NCBI GenBank assembly: GCA_049512335.1
Contig: JBEKXE010000002.1
Coordinates: forward strand, 1 to 64,000
From: Lustribacter sp049512335
Lineage (GTDB): Bacteria; Vulcanimicrobiota; Vulcanimicrobiia; Vulcanimicrobiales; Vulcanimicrobiaceae
DNA: 64,000 nt
Direction of reading: 5' to 3'
Below the pieces are notes generated by a model that searched no databases, was not told where the DNA came from, and was given only the letters and a program-made list of their open reading frames with translations. Shown here piece by piece: positions 42,969-51,322 of this stretch (positions within the stretch are counted from its first letter, which is position 1; the number at the start of each line of letters is the position of its first letter). Made by a program: the position numbers and the translations under genes.

Positions 42969-43808
42969 ATGAAATTGCTACGTTTCGGCGAGCCGGGGCA
43001 CGAGCGCCCGGGCGCTCTCGACGCTGCGGGAACGCTGCGCGACCTCTCCGGCCACGTGGCCGACATCGACGGACGAACGCTCGGGGACGCGAGCCTCGAC
43101 GCGCTGCGCAAACTCGACCTGGCGTCGCTGCCCGCGGTCCCGGCCGGAACACGGATCGGGCCGTGCGTCGGCAGCGTCGGGAAGTATGTCTGCATCGGTT
43201 TGAACTATGCCGATCACGCGGCCGAGGCCGGCATGAAGCTGCCCGGCGAACCGACGATCTTCATGAAGGCGACGTCGTCGATCATCGGGCCGAACGACGA
43301 CGTGCGGTTGCCGCGCAACGCGACCCAGGGTGACTGGGAAGTCGAGCTGGGTTTCGCCGTCGGCCGCGCTGCCGCGTACGTCAGTGAGTCCGAAGCGCTC
43401 TCGTACGTGGCCGGCTACTTCACCGCCAACGACGTCTCCGAACGGGACTTCCAAATCAACCACGGCGGACAGTGGACCAAGGGCAAGAGCTGCGATACGT
43501 TCGGCCCGATCGGCCCGTGGCTCGTGACGCGCGACGAAGTTGCCGATCCGCAGAAATTGAACTTGCAGCTGGCGGTGAACGGCGTGACGATGCAGTCGAG
43601 CTCGACGTCGAAGATGGTGTTCGGCGTGGCCTTCATCGTCAGCTATCTCAGCCGTTTCATGACCTTGCATCCGGGCGACATCGTGGCGACCGGCACGCCG
43701 TCCGGCGTCGGCTTGGGCCGCAAACCGCAGGTCTTCCTGAAGGGCGGCGACCGCATGACGCTCAGCGTCGAGGGTCTGGGAGAGCAGAGCCAGCTCGTCG
43801 TCGCGTAG
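42969..43808 (+). CDS. Fumarylacetoacetate hydrolase (FAH) family protein
   Basis: A 279-residue FAH-superfamily enzyme with an N-terminal lid (1-70) and the catalytic domain after GPCVGSVGKYVCIGLNY. Divalent-metal ligands are visible in QGDWEVELGF (two Glu, near residues 120-124) and NDVSERDFQ (Asp, near 153). The lysine-containing WTKGKSCDTFGPIGPWLV motif is also present. Members act as acylpyruvate hydrolases, 2-keto-4-pentenoate hydratases or decarboxylases in ring-cleavage pathways. It belongs with the monooxygenase/VOC/hydrolase operon functionally, and is followed by the DUF3500 gene after two bases. Confidence 0.92.
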   Translation: MKLLRFGEPGHERPGALDAAGTLRDLSGHVADIDGRTLGDASLDALRKLDLASLPAVPAGTRIGPCVGSVGKYVCIGLNYADHAAEAGMKLPGEPTIFMKATSSIIGPNDDVRLPRNATQGDWEVELGFAVGRAAAYVSESEALSYVAGYFTANDVSERDFQINHGGQWTKGKSCDTFGPIGPWLVTRDEVADPQKLNLQLAVNGVTMQSSSTSKMVFGVAFIVSYLSRFMTLHPGDIVATGTPSGVGLGRKPQVFLKGGDRMTLSVEGLGEQSQLVVA

Positions 43809-43810
43809 CG

Positions 43811-45070
43811 ATGAGCCGCATCGACTACCGGCCGTTCGTTCCGGCCGGCGGCAGCCCGAAGATCCTCGGTGCGACCGCGCGCGAGCACACCCTCGGTAAG
43901 CTCGGCGGCGATCGTCGCAATCACCGGCTGTTCGGCCCGTGGTCGGAACTTGCGAGCACGCCGTTCGTCGGCATCACCGCCGGCGGCGCGCCCCTCCCCG
44001 GACTCTACGTGGCGCAGCCCAACGATCCGCCGCTGGGTCCGATGCTCGAGGCGGCGACCGCGTTTCTCGGGCTCTTGAGCGCGGAGCAACGCGCTGCGGC
44101 GACGTTTCCGGTGGATTCCACGCACTGGCGCGGGTGGCAGAACACCGAGATGCTGGTCGAAGAACACGGCTTGCGCTTGGACGAGGTGCCGCCGGCGGTT
44201 CGCAACGGCGCGCTCTCCGTCGTGCGCGCGAGCCTGAGCGCGAGCGGTTATCGCGCGACGCGCGACGTGATGCGGCTCAACGGGTTTCTCGGCGAGCTCA
44301 TCGGCGCGGAAGCGATCCTCGGCGAATGGTCGTATCTGTTCGTGTTTTTCGGAACGCCGCACGCGGTCGAGCCGTGGGGATGGCAACTCTTCGGCCATCA
44401 CCTGGTGCTCAATTGCATGGTGGTCGGCGGGCAACTCGTCCTCAGCCCGACGTTTTTCGGCGCCGAGCCGTCGTACGCCGACGTCGGGCAGTATGCCGGA
44501 ACGTCGCTCTTCGAAGACGAGGAACGCGACGGGCTTGCGCTGATCCGCAGCCTCTCCGGCACGGAGCAAACGCGTGCGATCCTCTCGCACGACATCATGG
44601 CCGGCGATTTGCCGCCGGGCCGGCGTCACTTCGCCGACAACCTCCACCTCGCGGGCGCGTATCAGGACAACCGGATCATCCCGTATGAAGGTTTGCCGGC
44701 CGGCGAGATGGGCGCGACGCAGCGGCGGCGCGTGCTCGCGTTGATCGAGCGCTATCTGGCGCCGCTCCCGCCGGGTCCGCTCGCCGCGCGGATGGATGAA
44801 GTGGAGCGCCACCTCGCGCAGACGCACTTCTGCTGGATCGGGCGGACCGGCGACGAGGACCCGTTCTACTATCGCATCCAGAGCCCGGTGGTGCTGATCG
44901 AGTTCGATCATCACATCGGCGTCTTCCTCACCAATGCCGAACCGCAGAAGTTCCACGTCCACACGATCGTGCGGACGCCCAACGGCAACGACTACGGAAT
45001 CGACGTCTTGCGGCAGCACTATGAGCGCGCGCACCGCCACGGCAAAGACGATCACGCCGCTCGCGAATGA
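43811..45070 (+). CDS. DUF3500 domain-containing protein
   Basis: A 419-residue member of the DUF3500 family. It is recognised by FLGLLSAEQRAAATFPVDS near residue 77, the GWQLFGHHLVLN segment (near 195) and the C-terminal NAEPQKFHVHTIVRTPNGNDYG (near 378-399). The conserved histidines (GHH; HVHT) suggest a metal site, but no reaction is known to me. It follows the FAH gene by two bases and is probably part of the same aromatic-degradation transcript. No signal peptide is seen. Confidence 0.85.
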   Translation: MSRIDYRPFVPAGGSPKILGATAREHTLGKLGGDRRNHRLFGPWSELASTPFVGITAGGAPLPGLYVAQPNDPPLGPMLEAATAFLGLLSAEQRAAATFPVDSTHWRGWQNTEMLVEEHGLRLDEVPPAVRNGALSVVRASLSASGYRATRDVMRLNGFLGELIGAEAILGEWSYLFVFFGTPHAVEPWGWQLFGHHLVLNCMVVGGQLVLSPTFFGAEPSYADVGQYAGTSLFEDEERDGLALIRSLSGTEQTRAILSHDIMAGDLPPGRRHFADNLHLAGAYQDNRIIPYEGLPAGEMGATQRRRVLALIERYLAPLPPGPLAARMDEVERHLAQTHFCWIGRTGDEDPFYYRIQSPVVLIEFDHHIGVFLTNAEPQKFHVHTIVRTPNGNDYGIDVLRQHYERAHRHGKDDHAARE

Positions 45071-45355
45071 CGCGCCCATGACTCACCCCACGGCTCAGCC
45101 AAGATGTTTCACCGCCACCGACCTCCGTTGGCGGCGCGTTAGAGAGCGCCGGGGGGAAAGCTTAAATCGCACCTTGCGCGCGTCAACGCCGTTTCTTCTG
45201 GTATGCACGTGAACTTCGTGCGCCGGCCCTCGGCCGGTAACAGGAGCAACCATATATGAACCCGCATTCACCAGATGAATTTGTGAAATCGATGTGGTGT
45301 GGTGGCGTTTTTGCTATAATTATCAGGTGATCTGTACTGATGACACGCGGCCAGA
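45071..45355. other. Gene-poor start of a scarred, lower-GC patch
   Basis: This 285-base stretch holds no convincing gene. A 24-codon frame at 45256-45330 has a good ribosome site (AGGAG at 45242) and looks like the start of a gene that has been cut. A TATAAT hexamer lies at 45315-45320, directly before the IS1380-type fragment, and the base composition falls visibly from here on. Confidence 0.5.
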
Positions 45356-45371
45356 GTGACGAATCCAGCGG
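45336..45371 (+). repeat. Direct repeat copy A (36 nt)
   Basis: The 36-base segment beginning ACTGATGACACGCGG and ending CCAGCGG recurs at 46102-46137 with two mismatches. It spans the leader and first codons of the transposase fragment (GTG ACG AAT CCA GCG). The repeat pair brackets about 730 bases that contain the IS remnant and the small exported-protein gene. Confidence 0.8.
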
Positions 45372-45628
45372 GTGAAACGCAGGATGGCATTCTCAGGCCT
45401 GATTTCGACCGCCGAGTGATGATGCAGTTCAGTGGCTCGGTCGTCACATCGGATGCTGATCTGCTCGCGTATCGTGAACTCGATGATGCACTTGGATTGA
45501 CTGCCGCAGCCGGTGACTCGCTTGCCGATGCACGCACGGGGAAGAACGGCCGTCATGCCCTCGTCGGCATGCTGCGCCAATCCGTCTTCGGCAGACTTGC
45601 GGGTTATGAAGATGTGAACGATGCAGTC
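45356..45628 (+). mobile_element. IS1380-type transposase, N-terminal remnant (pseudogene)
   Basis: The first 90 codons (GTG at 45356) match the N-terminus of IS1380-family transposases: FDRRVMMQFSGSVVTSDADL, then LAYRELDDALGLT, then HALVGMLRQSVFGRLAGYEDVNDA. Intact family members run to more than 400 residues with a DDE catalytic core. Here similarity stops at about 45628, and the remaining 35 codons of the frame to 45733 read as antisense of another gene fragment. The element is therefore a dead remnant. No matching right end was recognised. Confidence 0.75.
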
Positions 45629-45800
45629 TTAGAGCGGATCGGCCGGGTTACCCAGCACGAGGCTCTTGAGCTGCGTCTGCAGCGACTGTACGTTCTGCAA
45701 CGCCGCGAAGACGTTGTCTCTGGAAGACGTTGATCTGGGTGTAGGATAATTGAGCCACGGCGGTGCAATTGGTACTGTCGATGCATGACACAGTTCGCCT
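45629..45800 (-). pseudogene. Frameshifted C-terminal gene fragment
   Basis: Reading minus, two frames join into one plausible protein end. One frame gives CIDSTNCTAVAQLSYTQINV, and after a one-base slip near 45720 the other gives DNVFAALQNVQSLQTQLKSL to a stop at 45629. It abuts the broken end of the IS1380 remnant. The family is not recognised. The composition (Gln, Asn, Thr rich) suggests a structural or exported protein. It is probably a gene destroyed by insertion and deletion. Confidence 0.3.
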
Positions 45801-45839
45801 CATTGGCGTACCATCTGCGGCGTATCGAGCGGGCTCCGG

Positions 45840-46106
45840 ATGATTGCGAGTAACGCGGCGCGCATCGCGGCGGCAGCATTCGTCATAGCGTTCCTGGTTA
45901 TGTGGAGCACTGCGATGGCTGGCACCACCGCCAGCGATGCCGCCGCATCACCCACGCCGTCTGCATCGCCCACACCCTTAGCCTTGCCGGCTTCGGGACC
46001 GCCGCGTCCGCAGACAAATGCGAGTCCGGAGCAAAAAGCAACGAAGCGCCGCTCGCCGTACGCACCTTATCCCTACCCGGGCTTCGACGGTAACCCGAAT
46101 GACTGA
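45840..46106 (+). CDS. Small exported Pro/Ser/Ala-rich protein
   Basis: An 88-residue protein. A hydrophobic signal or anchor segment (IAAAAFVIAFLVMWSTAMAG, residues about 9-28) is followed by a low-complexity tail rich in Pro, Ser, Thr and Ala (SPTPSASPTPLALPASGPP) and a basic/aromatic end (YAPYPYPGFDG). No family is recognised. Its last codons run into direct repeat copy B, so the end may have been altered by rearrangement. Expression is uncertain. Confidence 0.45.
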   Translation: MIASNAARIAAAAFVIAFLVMWSTAMAGTTASDAAASPTPSASPTPLALPASGPPRPQTNASPEQKATKRRSPYAPYPYPGFDGNPND

Positions 46107-46137
46107 TGACACACGGCCAGAGTGACGAACCCAGCGG
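46102..46137 (+). repeat. Direct repeat copy B (36 nt)
   Basis: This is the second copy of the repeat at 45336-45371, with two mismatches. As in copy A it contains a GTG ACG AAC CCA GCG start. The frame that follows (GTG at 46121, about 39 codons: EFLERDGIISRRIPVEELF) differs from the transposase after five residues, so one of the two junctions is recombinant. Confidence 0.8.
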
Positions 46138-46279
46138 AGTTTCTCGAGCGCGACGGGATCATCTCGCGCCGCATCCCGGTCGAGGAACTGTTCGTACTTA
46201 GTTCATATTCACCGATGACTTCGGCGAAAAAGGCATCTGATCCCACATTCCCCAGATGAGCACGCCAAAATGATCTAAA

Positions 46280-46557
46280 ATGAAATCACTCATCAACAAA
46301 ATCATCATCGGTGCCGTGGGGCTCGCCCTGGCGACCGCTCCGCTGGCTGCGAGCGCGCAGAGCTGGCAAGGCCACGGCAGCGATAACCGCGGCGGCTGGG
46401 GGGCGGGCACGTGAACGTCGGTTACACCCAACCGGTGTACCAGGAACCCGTGGACGGTTATTTCGGCTGGTCCCCGGACGGATTCCAGGGCTATTATTGG
46501 AACGGGAACTGGTATCATCACCGTCGTTGGAACGGAGGCGTGTGGATCTACTTCTAA
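46280..46557 (+). pseudogene. Frameshifted gene for a small secreted YXWGXW-like protein
   Basis: The first frame (ATG 46280) encodes a clear signal peptide (KSLINKIIIGAVGLALATAP, cleavage near ASAQ) and then stops at 46414. The next frame (from 46411) continues at once with aromatic repeats (FGWSPDGFQGYYWNGNWYHH and RRWNGGVWIYF) to 46557. Adding one G to the six-G run at 46398-46403 fuses them into a coherent secreted protein of about 92 residues. The break is either a real mutation, a phase-variable G tract, or a sequencing error. Its end overlaps the start of the protease gene. Confidence 0.6.
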
Positions 46558-47225
46558 CGTCCGCGACGCGGCTCGGTACAGCCGTGCTGCTCGCGCTGCT
46601 GACGGCGACGTCGGTACGGGCGCAGGGTGACCTGCGCCCGTCCGTCGTTGACGTCGAGTGGCGCACGCCGACCGGCATCGAACGCTGCGCCGCGGTCATC
46701 ACGGCGCGGCGGCCGGATGCGCTCGAAGCGTGGACGGCCGGACATTGCACCGACGTGCCGCTCTCGGTCGTGCGTTTTTTCAACGGGTATCAAATCTATG
46801 GGTCGAACGTGCGTATCCTCGCGCGCAGCGACGCGTTCGATGCCGCGCACTTGCTGATACCGGTCGCACCGCTGGAGGCGCAAACGACGGTTACGGCGGT
46901 GCGCGCGCGTACCGCCCCGCCGCTCGGCACTACGCTGACTGTCATCGGCCATCCGGTGTCCGGCCTGCGTGGAACCAACCAGGGTCTGTGGACTGTGACC
47001 TATGCCCGCATGGGCGAAACCGCTGCCGATCAGGCGACCGGAGCACCTGAATACGAAATCTACTGCCCCCAATGCGGTCCGGGGAATTCCGGCAGCGGTG
47101 TGTTCGATCCGGCCGGACATTTGATCGGCATCGTGTACGGCGTGACCGAAATCCAGAACGTCGCCGGCGGTCGCCTGCCCGACGGGCTCTACGCCGACGT
47201 CGTCCCGGTTGGAGCGCTGCGCTGA
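46542..47225 (+). CDS. Secreted trypsin-like serine protease
   Basis: A 227-residue S1-type protease. It has a signal peptide (residues about 1-28, cleavage after SVRAQ), and the catalytic triad is visible as His in TAGHC (near 68), Asp in AFDAAHL (near 100) and Ser in GPGNSGSGVF (near 183). It carries cysteines CAAV..AGHC and CPQCGP that may form disulfides. The GTG start with GGAGG upstream lies 16 bases before the end of the frameshifted small gene. The long open frame upstream is the shadow of that gene. It probably acts outside the cytoplasm. Confidence 0.85.
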   Translation: MDLLLTSATRLGTAVLLALLTATSVRAQGDLRPSVVDVEWRTPTGIERCAAVITARRPDALEAWTAGHCTDVPLSVVRFFNGYQIYGSNVRILARSDAFDAAHLLIPVAPLEAQTTVTAVRARTAPPLGTTLTVIGHPVSGLRGTNQGLWTVTYARMGETAADQATGAPEYEIYCPQCGPGNSGSGVFDPAGHLIGIVYGVTEIQNVAGGRLPDGLYADVVPVGALR

Positions 47226-47261
47226 CGGGGAGCTAGCGGGGGGCCCCTGAAAGGGCCGATA

Positions 47262-48551
47262 GTGCCTGCGCTCTCGGTGTTCGATGCCCAAGTCTTTGCC
47301 AGTTTACGGCGCCATCGCAACTACCGGCTGTATTTCTCGGGCCAGCTCGTCTCGCAGATCGGCACCTGGCTGCAGAACGCGGCGCAAGCGTGGCTGGTCC
47401 TCGACATCACCCATTCGGCCGAGGCGGTCGGCGTCCTCAGTTTCTTCCTCTACCTTCCGTACGCGGTTTTCGGGCTGATCGGCGGCGCGCTGGCCGACCG
47501 CTGGGACCGGCAGCGCACGATGGTCGTCACGCAGTCCGCGATGGCGGTGTGCGCGGCCGCGCTCGCCGTCGTCGCTTACTTGCGCGTCGACAGCATCGCG
47601 GTCATCGACGGGATCGCGCTGGTGCGCGGAACGATCATGGCGTTCAACAACCCGACGCGCCAAGCGATGATGATGCAACTCGTCGGCCGCGCCGAGTTGC
47701 CCAATGCGATCGCGCTCAACTCGAGCCTCAACAACGCGACGCGCGTCATCGGCCCGGCGATCGCCGGCGTGCTGATCGCCTGGGTCGGTTCGGGCGCGTG
47801 TTTCGCGCTCAACGCGATCAGCTTCATCCCGGTGATCTACGCGCTGATGGTGATGCGCCCGTCGGAATTCTTCATGCTGCCCAAACGCAGCCGAACGCCG
47901 CTCTTGATCTCGATTCGCGACGGGCTGGCCTACGCGCGCCGCACCAAGACGGTCGCGGTCGTCTTGACGATGCTGTTCGTCGTCTCGACCGTCAGCATCA
48001 ACTTCAACGTCGTGCTGCCGGTGCTGGCGCGCAACGCGCTGCACGGGACCGCGCAAACCTACGGCTTGATCGCGGCGATGTTCGGCTTGGGGGCGTTTAT
48101 CGGCGCGGTCATCGCCGCGTCGCGCTCGCGCGTCTCGCGCCGGTTGTTGCTGTGGGCGGCGGCCGGGTTCGGTGCCGGACAGCTGCTCGTCGCCGCGCAG
48201 CCGACGGTTCTCGGCGCGTCGCTCGCGCTCGTCGTCACCGGCATCTGCTACACGCTCTATACATCCGGTTCGAACACGATCGTGCAGCTGGCCGTTCCGC
48301 CGCACATGCAAGGCCGCATCGCCGGGCTCTACAACTACGTGTTTTTGTCGTCGGGTCCGCTGGGTTCGCTCTTGGCCGGTTGGCTGGCCGAGCACGGCGC
48401 GCGGTGGGCGTTTCTGGCCGGCGGAATCGCAGCGCTGCTCATGGCGACGTTCGGCTTCGCGATGCGGCCGTGGCCGATGCCGACCGGCATCATTCCCAAG
48501 CGCCGCTATCGCCGGCACCGCAATCAGATCCTGAGGGTGCGGCCGCGCTGA
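47262..48551 (+). CDS. MFS exporter of the EntS/MFS_3 type
   Basis: A 429-residue membrane protein with about twelve transmembrane helices. The family signature at the N-terminus is FASLRRHRNYRLYFSGQLVSQIGTWLQNAA. The loop between helices 2 and 3 is GGALADRWDRQRTM (residues about 75-88), the MFS motif A. A long central loop carries KRSRTPLLISIRDGLAYARRT. Such proteins export siderophores, drugs or small metabolites by proton antiport. It starts at GTG. The substrate is unknown. Confidence 0.93.
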   Translation: MPALSVFDAQVFASLRRHRNYRLYFSGQLVSQIGTWLQNAAQAWLVLDITHSAEAVGVLSFFLYLPYAVFGLIGGALADRWDRQRTMVVTQSAMAVCAAALAVVAYLRVDSIAVIDGIALVRGTIMAFNNPTRQAMMMQLVGRAELPNAIALNSSLNNATRVIGPAIAGVLIAWVGSGACFALNAISFIPVIYALMVMRPSEFFMLPKRSRTPLLISIRDGLAYARRTKTVAVVLTMLFVVSTVSINFNVVLPVLARNALHGTAQTYGLIAAMFGLGAFIGAVIAASRSRVSRRLLLWAAAGFGAGQLLVAAQPTVLGASLALVVTGICYTLYTSGSNTIVQLAVPPHMQGRIAGLYNYVFLSSGPLGSLLAGWLAEHGARWAFLAGGIAALLMATFGFAMRPWPMPTGIIPKRRYRRHRNQILRVRPR

Positions 48552-48600
48552 AAGCAAGCGGGATTAGCTTGGGGCCGAGTCTGGGAATAGCATTAGAACC

Positions 48601-48984
48601 ATGCGGACGCGAGCGCCTCGGCTGCGGCTCACCGCGATGGCGGGCCTGGCCGCCTTCGCGCTGCTGGGCATTGCGCCCGACGACGGGCCCGAGGCGCCGC
48701 CGCCCGCGAATCCGGCGATCCTCAACGTCACGTGGTCGCCGGAGCACCTGCGCGCGGGCCAGATGTTCGACGTGACGATTCGCACCACGCCGGACATCAC
48801 CGCGCTCGAAGCCTGCGTGTTGAAGTACCGGTTGCCGGTGCCGAAAGCTTCGGACGGCGTCTTCTACGCGTCGGCGCGCGTGCCGTGGTTCGCACGCTTT
48901 TACCACGGGACGTTCCACGTGACGTTCGTCGGAACCGACGCGACCGGTGATCAAGCGCAAATGGAGGCCGACGTCCGCATCTAA
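48601..48984 (+). CDS. Small exported beta-sandwich protein of unknown function
   Basis: A 127-residue protein with a signal peptide (residues about 1-25, AMAGLAAFALLGIAP), a short Pro-rich linker and an approximately 90-residue beta-rich domain (LNVTWSPEHLRAGQMFDVTIRTTPDIT; FHVTFVGTDATGDQAQMEADV). It looks like an immunoglobulin-type fold of the kind found in cell-surface proteins. The family is not recognised. It lies 14 bases before the sufD gene but shares no evident function with it. Confidence 0.7.
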   Translation: MRTRAPRLRLTAMAGLAAFALLGIAPDDGPEAPPPANPAILNVTWSPEHLRAGQMFDVTIRTTPDITALEACVLKYRLPVPKASDGVFYASARVPWFARFYHGTFHVTFVGTDATGDQAQMEADVRI

Positions 48985-48998
48985 CGGTAGAGGGCGTG

Positions 48999-50354
48999 AT
49001 GCCCGGCACGATCTCGGAACCGCTCGATTTTGCGCCGACCGGCGCAATGCTTGCGGCCGCGATCGACGAGTTGCGCGAACTCGGCACGCGCGGCGGCGGG
49101 GCGGTCGAGGGCAGCGTCCGCGAGCGCGCTTTGCGCGCGTTCTTGCACGCGCAGCGCGAGCGAACGGTGCTCCCGCCGGGCTGGCGTCACGATTATGCCA
49201 AACTCGACTTCGGCGGGCTGACGTGGTCCAGCGGGCGTGCGCGCGTGCCGGTCCTGCCGCGCGCGTCGGCGGCGCATAACGACTCCGCCGACGTTCCGGC
49301 GCTCGCGGTCGACAACGCCGGCGGCATCGTGCACGCCGGCAGCACCTACCTCGAACCGCTCGAAACCGCCGCCGATCCGCGCGTGCGCCTGTCGGCGTTG
49401 GCCGACGCGGCCGGCCCGGCCGCCGCCGCGCACCTGCGCATCGTCGCGCCGGAAACCGATCGTTTCACCGCGCTCGCAGCGGCGTTCCAAAACTGCGGCG
49501 CCTATGTCGAGGTACCCGCCGGCGTGGTCCCGGCGGCGCCGTTGCAACTGGTGTGGATGTCGCGCCCGGGTTCGCCCGCCGCGGTTTTCCCGCACACGGT
49601 GATTCGGCTCGGGGCCGGCGCGCGCGCGACCGTCGTCGAGCGCCACATCGGCAATGCGGAAGCGTTCATTGCCGGCATCGTCGAGGCGGAGCTCGGCCCG
49701 GATGCTCGCCTCGACTACGTTGCCGTGCAGCAAACCGACGAAGGCACGCGGTTCTTCATGCACCGGCGGGCGCGCTGCGCCGCGGGCGCGAGCATCGCTT
49801 GGCACGTCGCGGATCTCGGCGGCGCGCTGGTGCGGACGGTCTGCAGCGCGCAGCTCGCCGCAGCGCGGGCAAGCGCCGAGACCAACGCCTTTTTCTTCGC
49901 GCACGGGTTCGCGCACGTCGACGCGGTCGTCGACGCCGATCACGATGCGTCGCGCACGGAATCGCACGCCACCATTCGCTGTGCGGCGACGGATCGCGCG
50001 CGCGGCCGCTTCGCGGGCGCGCTCCGTTTCGCTCCGAACGCGACGCGCTGCGTCGCGACGATGCGCGACGACGGCTTGATCCTCTCACGCGACGCGTATC
50101 TGGACGCGGCGCCCACGCTGGCCGTGCCGGCCCACCGCGTCTCGGCCTCGCACGCGACGAACATCGGTTCGCTCGACGAGGAAGAGCTGTTCTACGTGCA
50201 GAGCCGCGGTATCTCGCGCGGGCTCGCCGAACGCATGATGGCGATGGCTTTCTTCGAGCCGGCGATCTCACGCTTCCCCACCGACGCCGTGCGCGACGAG
50301 GTGCGCACGGCGCTCGACGCGCGGCTGAACGACGTGCCGGACACGTTCGAATGA
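48999..50354 (+). CDS. sufD: SufD-like Fe-S cluster assembly protein
   Basis: A 451-residue protein of the SufB/SufD family. It has an N-terminal helical region (1-100) and a beta-helix core, with the family segments GNAEAFIAGIVEAELGPDARL, DEGTRFFMHRRARCAAGASI and the C-terminal SHATNIGSLDEEELFYVQSRG (near 385-405), the usual SufB/D fingerprint. In the SUF system SufD works with SufB and the ATPase SufC to build [Fe-S] clusters. None of sufB, sufC, sufS or sufU is in the window. ATG 48999 is preferred to GTG 48996 because of spacing to AGAGGG. Confidence 0.88.
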   Translation: MPGTISEPLDFAPTGAMLAAAIDELRELGTRGGGAVEGSVRERALRAFLHAQRERTVLPPGWRHDYAKLDFGGLTWSSGRARVPVLPRASAAHNDSADVPALAVDNAGGIVHAGSTYLEPLETAADPRVRLSALADAAGPAAAAHLRIVAPETDRFTALAAAFQNCGAYVEVPAGVVPAAPLQLVWMSRPGSPAAVFPHTVIRLGAGARATVVERHIGNAEAFIAGIVEAELGPDARLDYVAVQQTDEGTRFFMHRRARCAAGASIAWHVADLGGALVRTVCSAQLAAARASAETNAFFFAHGFAHVDAVVDADHDASRTESHATIRCAATDRARGRFAGALRFAPNATRCVATMRDDGLILSRDAYLDAAPTLAVPAHRVSASHATNIGSLDEEELFYVQSRGISRGLAERMMAMAFFEPAISRFPTDAVRDEVRTALDARLNDVPDTFE

Positions 50355-51322
50355 ACGGCGCGCAGTTCGAGGCCGAGATTCGCGAACAGCCGGCCGTCTG
50401 GGCCGGCCTCGCCGCCTCTCCCGCGGCGGCGCAGCTGACCGCGGCGATCGGCGACCGCGAACCGCTGTTCATCGGCAGCGGGAGCAGTTTGTTCGTCGCG
50501 CAGTTGGCGGCATTGGCTTGGCGCCGGCACGGCCGGCGGGCCGATGCGCTGGCCGCTTCGGAAGCCCGGTTCCAAGCCGCGGCGCATCGCCGCTGCTGCG
50601 TGGTCGCGCTCTCGCAAAGCGGGCGCACGGCCAACGTGCTCGATGCGCTCGCCGCGCTCGATGCGCCCGAACCGGCGCGCACGATCGCGCTGACCAACGA
50701 TCTCGCCTCGCCCCTGGCCCTGCGCGCCGGCGTGACGATCTCCGTCGGAGCCGGTCCCGAACTCGCCGTCCCCGCCAGCAAGAGCGTCACGGCGATGGCC
50801 GCACTGCTGCTGTGGACGGCTGCCGGCGGCGATGCGACCGGGGCGGCCGCCCTGGATGCCGCGGCCGGCGCGCTCGGCGAGTGGTTCGCCGCGGATGCCG
50901 TGCCCGCGACGGAGCGTGCCGCCGAACTCCTCGAGCCGGCACATAGCATCGTCGTGATCGGCGCCGGCTACGGCGTTCCGGTGGCGGCGGAGATCGCGCT
51001 CAAGATCAAGGAAGCGTCGTACCGTCACGCGGAGGGATTCGCCGCCGGCGAATTTCGCCACGGCAGCACCGCGATTCTCGATTCCGGGCGCGGCACGGTC
51101 GGGATCGTCGACGAGTGGTCGCGCGCATCGGTCGGCGCGGTGCTCGAAATTGCGCGTGAAGCGCACACCGCCGTCGTGATCCTCGACGACAGACCGGCGC
51201 CGGGCGGCCCGTTCGGTCCGCTGTTCTGGATCGCCGGCGGACAATTGCTCGCACTCGCGCTGGCGCGGCGCGCGGGTATCGACAGCGATGCGCCGCGCGG
51301 CTTACGAAAGTACTTGGCATGA
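50351..51322 (+). CDS. SIS-domain sugar-phosphate isomerase/deaminase-like protein
   Basis: A 323-residue protein with two SIS domains (about 30-160 and 185-315) but no glutaminase domain. The sugar-phosphate loops are FIGSGSSLFVAQLAAL and ALSQSGRTANVLDAL in the first domain, and the KIKEASYRHAEGFAAGEFRHG segment is typical of the GlmS/AgaS/FrlB isomerase half. It would isomerise or deaminate an amino-sugar phosphate. It overlaps sufD and wrbA by 4 bp on each side, an odd partnership that suggests either chance operon assembly or a redox-linked role. Confidence 0.85.
   Translation: MNGAQFEAEIREQPAVWAGLAASPAAAQLTAAIGDREPLFIGSGSSLFVAQLAALAWRRHGRRADALAASEARFQAAAHRRCCVVALSQSGRTANVLDALAALDAPEPARTIALTNDLASPLALRAGVTISVGAGPELAVPASKSVTAMAALLLWTAAGGDATGAAALDAAAGALGEWFAADAVPATERAAELLEPAHSIVVIGAGYGVPVAAEIALKIKEASYRHAEGFAAGEFRHGSTAILDSGRGTVGIVDEWSRASVGAVLEIAREAHTAVVILDDRPAPGGPFGPLFWIAGGQLLALALARRAGIDSDAPRGLRKYLA

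Noticed and set aside
45071..47225. Complete prophage or integrative element
   Set aside because: Only one truncated transposase and small cargo-like genes are seen; no integrase, attachment sites or structural genes are recognisable.
47227..47252. GC-rich hairpin after the protease gene as a terminator
   Set aside because: The stem is bulged and there is no T tract behind it, so a terminator call is not supported.
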